Positions 1-6,103 of a stretch of DNA of 6,824 nucleotides are shown here, one piece after another (the first letter of the stretch is position 1; every line of letters begins with the position of its first letter). This stretch comes from Dehalococcoidia bacterium (GTDB lineage: Bacteria > Chloroflexota > Dehalococcoidia > UBA2979): assembly GCA_018700215.1 (NCBI GenBank), contig JABIST010000354.1:1-6824 (forward strand), read 5' to 3'. The notes beneath the pieces were generated by a model. It was not told where the DNA came from. It worked only from the letters and a program-made list of their open reading frames with translations, and ran no database searches. The position numbers were made by a program, and so were the translations under genes.

Positions 1-11
1 CCTCCGGCTCG

Positions 12-1094
12 CTAGACGGCGATCTCACTCGTCGCCAGCAGCGCATCGTCGAACTCAAGCCCCAGCCCCGGTTCCGAGGAAAGCGTCACCTCGCCGTTCA
101 CCGGCTGCGGAACCTCCTTGAACAGCGGGAACCCCCACGGCATGTACTCCAGCGTCAGCCCGTTTGGCACCGCTGCCAGCGCGTGCACCAGCACCTCCGG
201 CGCCAGATGCGTCACCACCGGCAGATTGTGCGCCTCCGCCATGTGCGCCACCTTCATCCACTGCGTCAGGCCACCCACCCGCAACAGATCCACCATCACG
301 ATGTCGATCGACCGCTGCTCAATCAGCTGCCGGAACGGCGCAATCCCGTACACGTACTCACCCGCCGCAATCGGCGTATCCAGCGCATCCGCGATCCGCG
401 CCAGCCCGCTGAAATCGTCGAACGTCGTCGGATCCTCCAGCCAGAAGATGTCGAACTGCGCCATCTCCCGCCCGATCCGGATCGCCCGATTCACATCCCA
501 CCCCTGGTTGATATCGATCATCAGATCCACATCCGGCCCAACCGCATTGCGCATCGTCTCCAGCCGCGCCATCTCGCCCGCCACCGTCGGCTCCGCGCCC
601 AGCCGGAACTTCATCGACCTGAACCCGTCCGCGACGATCCGCCGAGCGTCCGCATCCAACTCCGCCAGCGTCGCCGGCCGCCACAGGTAGCCGCTCTGGT
701 ACGTCGGCACCGTGTCTCGATAGCCGCCCAGCAGCTTGTGCACCGGCTGCCCCAGCGCCTTCCCCTTGATATCCCACAGCGCCACATCGATCGCCGAAAT
801 CGCCCGCGTCAGCAGCCCCGCCGGCGACCCGCCACCCAGCCGCGCCAGCTTCTCGCCGATCGCCTCCGTGTCCATCGGATCGCTGCCGATCGCCACCTCG
901 CACAGCCCGTCCACCGCCGCCTTCAGCGCCGGCGTCAACACCGGCGATTGAAAGCCCGCGTACCCAATCCCCGTGACACCCTCATCCGTCCGCAGCTTCA
1001 GCGTCACAAAGTCCATCGTGTCGGCGCCCGCCACCGCTGGCGAAGGCTCCCGAGCGATCCGCACCGCCTTGCTCTCGAAGCTCACAATCTTCAT
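12..1094 (-). CDS. Mandelate racemase/muconate lactonizing enzyme family protein (enolase superfamily)
   Basis: A cytoplasmic Mg2+-dependent enzyme of the enolase superfamily, which abstracts a proton alpha to a carboxylate; acid-sugar dehydratases, racemases and cycloisomerases belong here. The 360-residue length is the usual one. The N-terminal capping domain (about 1-125) is followed by the barrel. Visible active-site residues are K162 in the MKFR motif, metal ligands D194 (MIDINQGW), E220 (WLEDP) and E246 (AAGEY), the D269/H296 pair (VMVDLLRVGG and VVTH) and E316 (LEYMPW). This is the mandelate racemase-subgroup pattern, almost position for position. The second Lys of the usual KxK motif is Arg164 (KFR), so a two-base racemase mechanism is unlikely and a dehydratase is more probable (inference). 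The substrate cannot be named. The start is ATG at 1094 with AAGGTG 8 nt upstream; the stop is TAG. The gene is strongly C/G-biased at third positions and shows no functional link to the right-hand genes. Confidence 0.93.
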   Translation of the reverse strand: MKIVSFESKAVRIAREPSPAVAGADTMDFVTLKLRTDEGVTGIGYAGFQSPVLTPALKAAVDGLCEVAIGSDPMDTEAIGEKLARLGGGSPAGLLTRAISAIDVALWDIKGKALGQPVHKLLGGYRDTVPTYQSGYLWRPATLAELDADARRIVADGFRSMKFRLGAEPTVAGEMARLETMRNAVGPDVDLMIDINQGWDVNRAIRIGREMAQFDIFWLEDPTTFDDFSGLARIADALDTPIAAGEYVYGIAPFRQLIEQRSIDIVMVDLLRVGGLTQWMKVAHMAEAHNLPVVTHLAPEVLVHALAAVPNGLTLEYMPWGFPLFKEVPQPVNGEVTLSSEPGLGLEFDDALLATSEIAV

Positions 1095-1099
1095 CTCAT

Positions 1100-1108
1100 C
1101 CCCACCTT
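1100..1108 (-). promoter_or_regulatory. Ribosome binding site of the enolase-superfamily gene
   Basis: On the minus strand AAGGTGGGG stands just upstream of ATG 1094, its AAGGTG part 8 nt from the start. It supports this start, which also gives the expected N-terminal capping-domain strand (MKIVSFE). Confidence 0.55.
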
Positions 1109-1351
1109 CGCTACGCGGTCCACGGTTCGCTCCAGAGCCAGCCTAGCGGGCGGCCACGTCAGGCGTGAGCAACCGCGACGAACTCCTCAAACGCTCACCT
1201 CGCTGGGCACCAGCAACCGACCCGGCTCACCTCCACGCACGACACCAACCGCGTCTGTCGCGCTGCCTCCGCCGGGCAACTGGCCAGAGACGTTCCACAC
1301 CCCACTCGCCTAGACTGTTGAGCAGGTTCCAGAGAGGCGATAACTCAGACC

Positions 1352-1723
1352 ATGCAAGACACCAAATACAACGAACTCACGCCGCGCGAGAAGCAAGTCA
1401 TCGAGGCGAAAGGCACCGAACCGCCCTTCTCCGGCGAGTACGACGAGTTCTACGAAACCGGCACCTACGTCTGTCGGCGCTGCGACGCCCCGCTCTACCG
1501 CTCGGAAGACAAATTCGACGCTCGCTGCGGCTGGCCAGCCTTCGACGACGAAATCGCCGGTGCCGTGAAACGGCTACCTGACCCGGACGGTCACCGCATC
1601 GAAGTAGAGTGTGTTCAGTGCGGCGGTCACCTCGGCCACGTCTTCCTCGGCGAAAGACTCACCGCCAAAGACACGCGTCACTGCATCAATTCCCTATCGA
1701 TGAAGTTCATCCCCTCGAAGTAG
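1352..1723 (+). CDS. msrB: Peptide-methionine (R)-S-oxide reductase MsrB
   Basis: Reduces the R epimer of methionine sulfoxide in proteins, repairing oxidative damage, usually with thioredoxin as electron donor, in the cytoplasm (no signal peptide is seen). The 123-residue protein is a single SelR domain of normal length. Zinc site: C41/C44 (CRRC) and C87/C90 (CVQC). Catalytic Cys: C111 in RHCINS, the equivalent of the family's RYCINS. C59 in the CGWPAF motif is at the position of the resolving cysteine, so a disulfide-recycled enzyme is expected. GHLGHVF (92-98) is also typical. It starts at ATG 1352; the only purine-rich stretch upstream, GAGAGG at 1332-1337, is rather far away at 14 nt, so the ribosome binding site is weak. 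The gene is monocistronic here: the upstream gene is divergent and the downstream gene is on the opposite strand, converging on it. Confidence 0.97.
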   Translation: MQDTKYNELTPREKQVIEAKGTEPPFSGEYDEFYETGTYVCRRCDAPLYRSEDKFDARCGWPAFDDEIAGAVKRLPDPDGHRIEVECVQCGGHLGHVFLGERLTAKDTRHCINSLSMKFIPSK

Positions 1724-1812
1724 CGCCAACCACCAGCACCGCCAGCCAGCCCGGCACCGTCGGCGCCATGCTGCATCCGGCGACAGACAAGCCCCGCTCC
1801 GCCCTCGTGAGC

Positions 1813-1851
1813 CGCCCGAATATGGGCGTAAGTCTTGTTTCACTCAGACTT
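1813..1851. terminator. Possible weak bidirectional terminator between convergent msrB and UDG-like genes
   Basis: Two short inverted repeats lie in the 193-bp gap between two converging genes. CGCCC (1813-1817) pairs with GGGCG (1824-1828) around a 6-nt loop, and AAGTCT (1830-1835) pairs with AGACTT (1846-1851) around a 10-nt loop. Neither is followed by a clean T tract, so this is only a candidate based on position and symmetry. The remainder of the gap (1724-1916) shows nothing I can name. Confidence 0.25.
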
Positions 1852-1916
1852 CAGTCAACGCCTGCCCATGCACCCCTCAATGACGAGGCTCCCCCGCGCC
1901 CCGCACATCCGGTGCC

Positions 1917-2558
1917 TCAGTCGGACAGTTGTGACTTCACTCCGACAATGCCCTCGAGGAAAGCAGCCTTTCCCCCTCTGGACGGGTGCCGCACCGCGTG
2001 AGCTTGATGCCCCATTTCGGCCAGCGCGGTCTGCGCGGCGCGTCCCACCCCCACCACGGTGGCGTTGGGGGCGAAGTCGAGCATCCACTCGAGGTAGGAC
2101 TGGCCGAAATGAAGGTCTCCACGCCTGACCGATGAGTTGCTGTCAGGCGTACCGCCCACCGGGTGGAACGGGATCGCATTCCAAGTCAGCGGTAGCGGAA
2201 GATCGGAACAAGTTTCGGAAAGCCCTCGCCAGACCATCGTTGCCGTCGCCTCAGTCGCGTAGGTCACCTCACCTGGAATCTGGTATCCGAGATCAGGGCC
2301 GAATGCGCCCCAAGGGTCGTTCCATTCACGCTCTAGAATCGCCGAGGAAGTGAACGGTACACCGGAGATCGCGGCACCTCGATGGCCCGGCGCTTCGCCC
2401 ACAAGGAAGACGGTGCGCGCGAGTCGATCTCTACGCGTTAGGAAAAGGTGTAGATTATGTACCGTATGTCGTTGGTGATAGGGATTGCGATAGGGGCTCG
2501 GAGGGGCAGCCGACACTAAGGCTTGAAGAAACTCCCGAATCCGGATGTCCCAGTCCAC
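1917..2558 (-). CDS. Uracil-DNA glycosylase superfamily protein, non-Fe-S type
   Basis: A 213-residue single-domain protein with the hallmarks of the UDG-like fold: GEAPG (54-58) then GVPFTS (66-71) for the first active-site loop, WNAIPFHP (126-133) in the middle, and HPSRGG (191-196), the equivalent of the C-terminal HPS base-flipping loop. In this superfamily these loops bind a nucleobase and catalyse or resemble N-glycosidic cleavage in DNA. Only one cysteine (C117) is present, so the 4Fe-4S cluster of family 4 and 5 UDGs is absent. Activity on uracil is not proven; it may be a glycosylase of other specificity or a binding protein. The start is GTG 2558 (no good ATG; the frame stays open upstream and the best purine-rich stretch is distant, so the exact start is uncertain). 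It is divergent from the MazG-like gene across 44 bp, suggesting shared control and a link to nucleotide sanitation or defence (inference). Confidence 0.82.
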   Translation of the reverse strand: MDWDIRIREFLQALVSAAPPSPYRNPYHQRHTVHNLHLFLTRRDRLARTVFLVGEAPGHRGAAISGVPFTSSAILEREWNDPWGAFGPDLGYQIPGEVTYATEATATMVWRGLSETCSDLPLPLTWNAIPFHPVGGTPDSNSSVRRGDLHFGQSYLEWMLDFAPNATVVGVGRAAQTALAEMGHQAHAVRHPSRGGKAAFLEGIVGVKSQLSD

Positions 2559-2602
2559 AACGTGATTGTTGCGATCCTCTCGGTTTCGATCAAGGAGAAC
2601 TG
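2559..2602. promoter_or_regulatory. Short divergent intergenic region between the UDG-like and MazG-like genes
   Basis: Only 44 bp separate the GTG start of the minus-strand UDG-like gene from the ATG of the plus-strand MazG-like gene. Both promoters must overlap each other or lie within the neighbouring coding region. I see no convincing -35/-10 pair in either direction; the only clear element is the MazG ribosome binding site at its right end. Confidence 0.4.
2592..2597 (+). promoter_or_regulatory. Ribosome binding site of the MazG-like gene
   Basis: AAGGAG lies 5 nt before ATG 2603, a near-perfect Shine-Dalgarno sequence. It fixes the start of the MazG-like protein and is the strongest ribosome binding site in the window. 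Confidence 0.8.
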
Positions 2603-3532
2603 ATGGAACTCAACGAATTCCAGGTGCGCGCCATCGCGACGGACCAAGTACCCGGTACCGACGGCGACGCACTCGTGGTTCCGTTGTTGGGAATGGCCGG
2701 AGAGGTTGGCGATTTGCTCACTGAGTACAAGAAACGCATTCGAGACAAGGATGCACACCGCCTCTTTCGCGAGCGCGTGGCTGAGGAGCTAGGGGATGTG
2801 CTCTGGTATGTATCGAACCTCGCCAGCAAGTTCGACCTGAAGCTCGACGACATCGCTGAATCGAATCTTCAGAAGATCACAGATCGCTGGTCGGAACCGA
2901 AGAAACTGGAGCGACTCGATGGTGCCTACGAAGCATCGGAGCGACTCCCGGATTCAATGCACGCGGAGATCATTGAGGATGCGACCGGAGATGTGCCTCG
3001 GATCATCTTCATTCTCGATGGCAAGCGCGCGGGTGACATCGTCCGCGATAACTCCTATGAAGATGACGGCTATCGCTTCCATGACGTCCTCCACTTGGGC
3101 CACGCAGCTTTGCTCGGATGGTCGCCCAATATTCGGGGCTTCCGCCGCCGGAAGCGCCGGAGTGATCTCAGAGTTGATGAGGTGGAAGACGGTGGACGTG
3201 CTGGTGTCATTGAGGAAGGGATTGTCGCATTTGTATACAACTACGCACGTACCAGAGACTTCCTCAGAGACGTTCCGGCAATCGACTACTCGGTCCTCAG
3301 GACTGTCAAGGAGATGACCGCAGGGCTTGAGGTCTCAGTGCGGTCCTCCGCTGATTGGCAGGCGGCGCTCTTGCGCTCCTACGAGGTGTGGCGGGAAGTT
3401 CGAAAGCATCGCGGTGGGAGGCTACGCGTTGACATCGCGGTCGGCTCCTTGACCTTTGAAGGTGAGCCAACAATGACGTTCGAGCAGGCCGAGGCTCTCG
3501 AGCTGTGGAAAGATCAAGCCCCCGGAAGTTGA
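2603..3532 (+). CDS. MazG-like nucleotide pyrophosphohydrolase with C-terminal extension domain
   Basis: A 309-residue protein. Residues about 1-96 form an all-alpha NTP pyrophosphohydrolase (MazG-like) domain, which in this superfamily cleaves (d)NTPs to NMP plus PPi with Mg2+. Visible metal-site motifs are GEVGDLLTEYKK (33-44; E34 and D37, where many MazG proteins have ExxE) and EELGDVLWYV (61-70; E62 and D65). After a linker, residues about 130-290 form a second conserved-looking region rich in charged motifs: SYEDDGYRFHDVLHLGHAA (151-169), GFRRRKRRSD (179-188), VDEVEDGG (191-198) and IEEGI (203-207). The DGYRFHDVxH and VIEEG segments hint at a helical metal- or nucleotide-binding unit, but I know no assigned function for it. 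It is divergent from the UDG-like gene and overlaps the SLOG gene tail to tail by 19 bp. A role in depleting nucleotides or removing odd ones during phage infection is inference. Confidence 0.88.
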   Translation: MELNEFQVRAIATDQVPGTDGDALVVPLLGMAGEVGDLLTEYKKRIRDKDAHRLFRERVAEELGDVLWYVSNLASKFDLKLDDIAESNLQKITDRWSEPKKLERLDGAYEASERLPDSMHAEIIEDATGDVPRIIFILDGKRAGDIVRDNSYEDDGYRFHDVLHLGHAALLGWSPNIRGFRRRKRRSDLRVDEVEDGGRAGVIEEGIVAFVYNYARTRDFLRDVPAIDYSVLRTVKEMTAGLEVSVRSSADWQAALLRSYEVWREVRKHRGGRLRVDIAVGSLTFEGEPTMTFEQAEALELWKDQAPGS

Positions 3533-4380
3533 CGAATTGCACGCAGCAACAGAGCGACAATCTCGTCTACATCGTCGCTGACCACGAGGCGCTCGTTCTC
3601 TTCCATCGTTAACTGATTAGGATTCCCTACCCACCCCTTCTCGCGAAGGAATTCGCCGAGCGTCTCCGGTGTCAGGTAGTCTTCGCCTCGTCGGGCTTCT
3701 TCTAATCGCGATGCGTAGGAGGCTGTGTTCTCGCTGTGGTAGTCGGTCGAGAACATCGAATTCGCACGGCCAGAAAGGGCTGCACAGATCGCTGCTGCTG
3801 ATCCTCCGTAGCCGCCAACAATGAACATGGGTTTCGATTCGTGGAGAGCGAGATAAGCTTCTTCTTGCACCCCAGGGATCATGCCGGCCTGACCGTGAGT
3901 TCGCCCCCCTAGAATCACAACGCAGTCGCTGTCCTCCACGAGTCGTTCCCGCATTTCGGTGTACCCGCGGGCCATCGCAAGGGTCGTACCCGGGTCTGGA
4001 CTCCCCACCTCGTTCGCCGGGACATTCTCCGGGCGTGGCATCAGCACAGGTGTTGAGAACGTTCTTAACTCTGCCAACGCATCAGCATCTAGCGCATCCT
4101 GGACCGGCCAACTTATGTAGGAACTGAACCGCTCTCGCGCGTCGAGATCCTGACGTCGATAGGTGCGCAGCAGGTCAATAATCGTCTCAGTATATCCACC
4201 GCGACGAAGGTCACCGCCATACGAGATCGAATGCCCGGCTGCGAGAATGTGGCGGATAATCTCGATGAAGACATGTCGAAGGTGCAGCTCATCGAGACCT
4301 CGGGACATGAGATCCTCACTGTCCGGTTCCGAGATTGAGATCATCACGCGCGCTGATGGCGGCAGAATCCCGCTCGTCAC
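3514..4380 (-). CDS. Free-standing SLOG-domain protein (predicted nucleotide or ADP-ribose-signal sensor)
   Basis: A 288-residue protein that appears to be almost entirely one Rossmann-like SLOG (SMF/DprA-LOG) domain. Evidence: a strand then YGGDLRRGGYTE (54-65), and GGRTHGQAGMIPGVQEE (158-174) followed by a strand and GGYGGSA (189-195). The GG and PGxxEE motifs match the phosphate- and sugar-binding loops of LOG/DprA-like folds. SLOG domains bind nucleotide-derived ligands; in Thoeris ThsA the SLOG domain senses a cyclic ADP-ribose isomer. No Sir2, nuclease or membrane segment is attached. Start choice: GTG at 4380 forms a 4-nt GTGA overlap with the stop of the TIR gene and has GGTGG about 6 nt upstream; a GTG at 4392 would add four residues but has no ribosome binding site. 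It is the last gene of the operon, overlapping the 3' end of the MazG-like gene. Confidence 0.82.
   Translation of the reverse strand: MTSGILPPSARVMISISEPDSEDLMSRGLDELHLRHVFIEIIRHILAAGHSISYGGDLRRGGYTETIIDLLRTYRRQDLDARERFSSYISWPVQDALDADALAELRTFSTPVLMPRPENVPANEVGSPDPGTTLAMARGYTEMRERLVEDSDCVVILGGRTHGQAGMIPGVQEEAYLALHESKPMFIVGGYGGSAAAICAALSGRANSMFSTDYHSENTASYASRLEEARRGEDYLTPETLGEFLREKGWVGNPNQLTMEENERLVVSDDVDEIVALLLRAIRQLPGA
4377..4380 (-). promoter_or_regulatory. GTGA stop/start overlap coupling the TIR and SLOG genes
   Basis: On the minus strand GTGA contains both the GTG start of the SLOG gene (4380-4378) and the TGA stop of the TIR gene (4379-4377). Overlaps of this kind are typical of translational coupling between proteins made together. 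Confidence 0.6.
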
Positions 4381-5480
4381 GAAGCCCACCACATCGTCGG
4401 GGTAACCGGCTCATGCTTCGGATCGAGAAGATTGAGAAGTTCGAGCTCTTCCGTTCCGATAGGAGGATCTGGGTACACATATACGTACCCCACGGGACCG
4501 TCACCATGTGACTTGAGCAGTGCGGTGAGAAGTTCAGGGGGCTCGAACCGACATTCCGGAATCGACTCTCCTCGTAGTTGCGCAATGTGATCGATCCGAA
4601 GCGAGAAGAAGCGCCTGCTTAGGACCTGTCGGAGCAGCGTTCCGACGATGTCTGGTAGCGACGTAGCACCGTTCCATCGGAGCACCGGAGTGTTCCCTAG
4701 ATATGGGAAAGCCCGATCCTCCCGCTTCTCCATCGCCGACAGCACCACGACGGGCACACCGCACCGCTTCGCTTCGAGGACCTCAAGTCGGCACCATTCA
4801 CGGGATGAGTAACCATCTGTCTGGATCGCCAGCAGCACCGGTGCCGTGTCGGCGGCCTCCATGATGACCTCAGCGAACCTGCTGCCATCCGGGATGTCGG
4901 CCTCGTCAAAGAAGTTGTCTAGCCACGCCGTACCATCCAGATACTTCTTGATTGCTGTCGCAGTTTCGCGTCCATCTGCCTTCGCATGGCTTAGGAAAAC
5001 AAGAACCTTGCTCTCATCGGGATCGAGGAATCGGCACAAAGCGTGGAGCACGCGGTTCCGGACTAGCGGCCCCCACCCCTCTCGCGCCGTGTCATCCACT
5101 CGGATTGCATTGTTCTGATCCAGTTGAGGAGGTAGGAACTCGGGCTTCGTGAAACAGATCGGGACGACAATCGCACTGCTCGGAGCAGAGCTAGCAACCG
5201 AGTCGAGGTAATTTCGCCAGTCTTCGTCCGCTGCCGCTTCGGCGTCGTACAGAACGAAGACCGCCGAACGGCGGAATCTGTCGAAGTCGATCTGCGCGGG
5301 AATGTCGGTTTCTAGAGCAGTTCGAAACCGAATCGGGATACGGAGGTGTCGGGCCGTTGTCTGGCGGACATCGGCACACAGCTCGGAAAACAGGGACTCG
5401 GCTAGCTGGCGTCCGTCACCGAAGCGTGGGTGCCACACCACGTAGACACCGAGGGGCGGTACGACTGCGGTTGATAGCAC
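4377..5480 (-). CDS. TIR-domain protein with a degenerate N-terminal TIR-like domain
   Basis: A 367-residue protein. Residues about 158-285 form a complete TIR domain: VFLSHAKADG (161-170, box 1), IPDGSRF (196-202, BB-loop region) and SSREWCRLEVLEAKR (225-239), with E233 at the position of the catalytic Glu of NAD+-cleaving TIRs (WCxxE). Hydrolysis of NAD+ or synthesis of a cyclic ADP-ribose signal is therefore plausible. Residues about 10-110 look like a second, decayed flavodoxin/TIR-like unit (GVYVVWHPRFGDGRQLAE, then AVFVLYDA and DEDWRNYLD), where the Glu position after the Trp is Leu/Asp, so it is probably inactive. The C-terminal tail (330-350) carries YVYPDPPIGTEELELL, possibly an interaction motif. 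The start is GTG 5480: two in-frame stops lie just upstream, no earlier ATG, GTG or TTG exists, and it shares one base with the stop of the preceding gene (TAGTG). It is third in the operon and could be effector or signal maker. Confidence 0.87.
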   Translation of the reverse strand: MLSTAVVPPLGVYVVWHPRFGDGRQLAESLFSELCADVRQTTARHLRIPIRFRTALETDIPAQIDFDRFRRSAVFVLYDAEAAADEDWRNYLDSVASSAPSSAIVVPICFTKPEFLPPQLDQNNAIRVDDTAREGWGPLVRNRVLHALCRFLDPDESKVLVFLSHAKADGRETATAIKKYLDGTAWLDNFFDEADIPDGSRFAEVIMEAADTAPVLLAIQTDGYSSREWCRLEVLEAKRCGVPVVVLSAMEKREDRAFPYLGNTPVLRWNGATSLPDIVGTLLRQVLSRRFFSLRIDHIAQLRGESIPECRFEPPELLTALLKSHGDGPVGYVYVYPDPPIGTEELELLNLLDPKHEPVTPTMWWAS

Positions 5481-5482
5481 TA
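5478..5482 (-). promoter_or_regulatory. TAGTG stop/start overlap coupling the Nmad2 and TIR genes
   Basis: The TAG stop of the Nmad2 gene (5482-5480) shares its G with the GTG start of the TIR gene (5480-5478). There is no Shine-Dalgarno sequence before this GTG, so translation of the TIR gene probably depends on re-initiation by ribosomes leaving the Nmad2 gene. Confidence 0.6.
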
Positions 5483-6094
5483 TGAACTACTAGGGTCCCA
5501 TGCGAGGGGTTCACCCAGCACGCCGGCCTCGTTGCGTGCTCGAATCCATGCAATCAACTCTATTACCATCTCACCTGGGAAGATGTTATTCCTATGCCCC
5601 CTGCCAGCGAAGATGTCTGGCCACCCTTCGGAGCCCCGGAATCGGACTGGTAGCTCGGGGCCTGACCCACCCCAGTACACGAAATCGTCACTGACGAGTA
5701 CGCGGTCGGCTTTGGTGTCCTTCTTCACGTTCTCCGGGTTCGGTTGCCCGTCTTCCAAGCTGTGGTGACCGTTAGCCTGGTGCCATCCACTTCCGCCTTC
5801 GTAGTAGATGTTGTCGCCGTAGGCTTGCTTCAAGCTTCCGCTCAGATTCGGACGCTTCACGCGGAAACGAGGGTCTGTCCAGTACTCGTTGAATGTCATC
5901 GTTTCCGTCACACGCATCGCGAACACGAGTCGTCCGTCTCGCCCCGCTGGCTTCTGGCCAGTGCCAACCACCCAGTCGTCAACTTTTGCGTGGTTTCGGA
6001 TCGCCGGCTTGCATGTGCACAGCGTGCAGTAGCCGTGAAATGGGTTGGGCGCGAAGCCGTAATCGCGCGTGATGACGTACGAGTGCAAGCGCAT
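5480..6094 (-). CDS. Nmad2 family protein (nucleotide modification associated domain 2)
   Basis: A 204-residue soluble protein that I recognise as the putative Nmad2 family from its N-terminus: HSYVITRDYGFAPNPF (4-19), then CTLCTCKPAIR (23-33) with three cysteines, and DDWVVGTG (39-46). Further conserved-looking parts are a FAMRVTETMTFNEYW segment (58-72), histidines in SGWHQANGHHS (102-112), and FVYWGGSGPELP (138-149). The family was named by comparative genomics for association with DNA or nucleotide modification; its biochemistry is not established, so I assign no reaction. A nucleotide- or modified-base-binding role is possible. The start is ATG 6094, 9 nt after the TAA of the ThsB-like gene and without a clear Shine-Dalgarno. 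Lying between two TIR genes and coupled to the second suggests it is a working part of the system and not a passenger (inference). Confidence 0.8.
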   Translation of the reverse strand: MRLHSYVITRDYGFAPNPFHGYCTLCTCKPAIRNHAKVDDWVVGTGQKPAGRDGRLVFAMRVTETMTFNEYWTDPRFRVKRPNLSGSLKQAYGDNIYYEGGSGWHQANGHHSLEDGQPNPENVKKDTKADRVLVSDDFVYWGGSGPELPVRFRGSEGWPDIFAGRGHRNNIFPGEMVIELIAWIRARNEAGVLGEPLAWDPSSS

Positions 6095-6103
6095 CGCTAC
6101 TGG

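Noticed and set aside
183..1313. Long plus-strand open frame of 376 codons opposite the enolase-family gene
   Set aside because: The translation is dominated by Arg, His, Pro and Gln with no recognisable motif, as expected of the antisense of a GC-rich gene; the minus-strand frame has a complete active site.
1165..1581. Plus-strand open frame overlapping the msrB start
   Set aside because: It is Arg/Leu/His-rich without motifs and out of frame with msrB, whose zinc and catalytic cysteines are all present.
1920..1946. Inverted repeat GTCGGA/TCCGAC as a terminator
   Set aside because: The stem is six base pairs with a 15-nt loop and lies inside the end of the UDG-like coding region; no T tract follows in either direction.
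1917..2558. Family 4 or 5 Fe-S uracil-DNA glycosylase
   Set aside because: Only one cysteine (C117) is present, while the Fe-S families need four.
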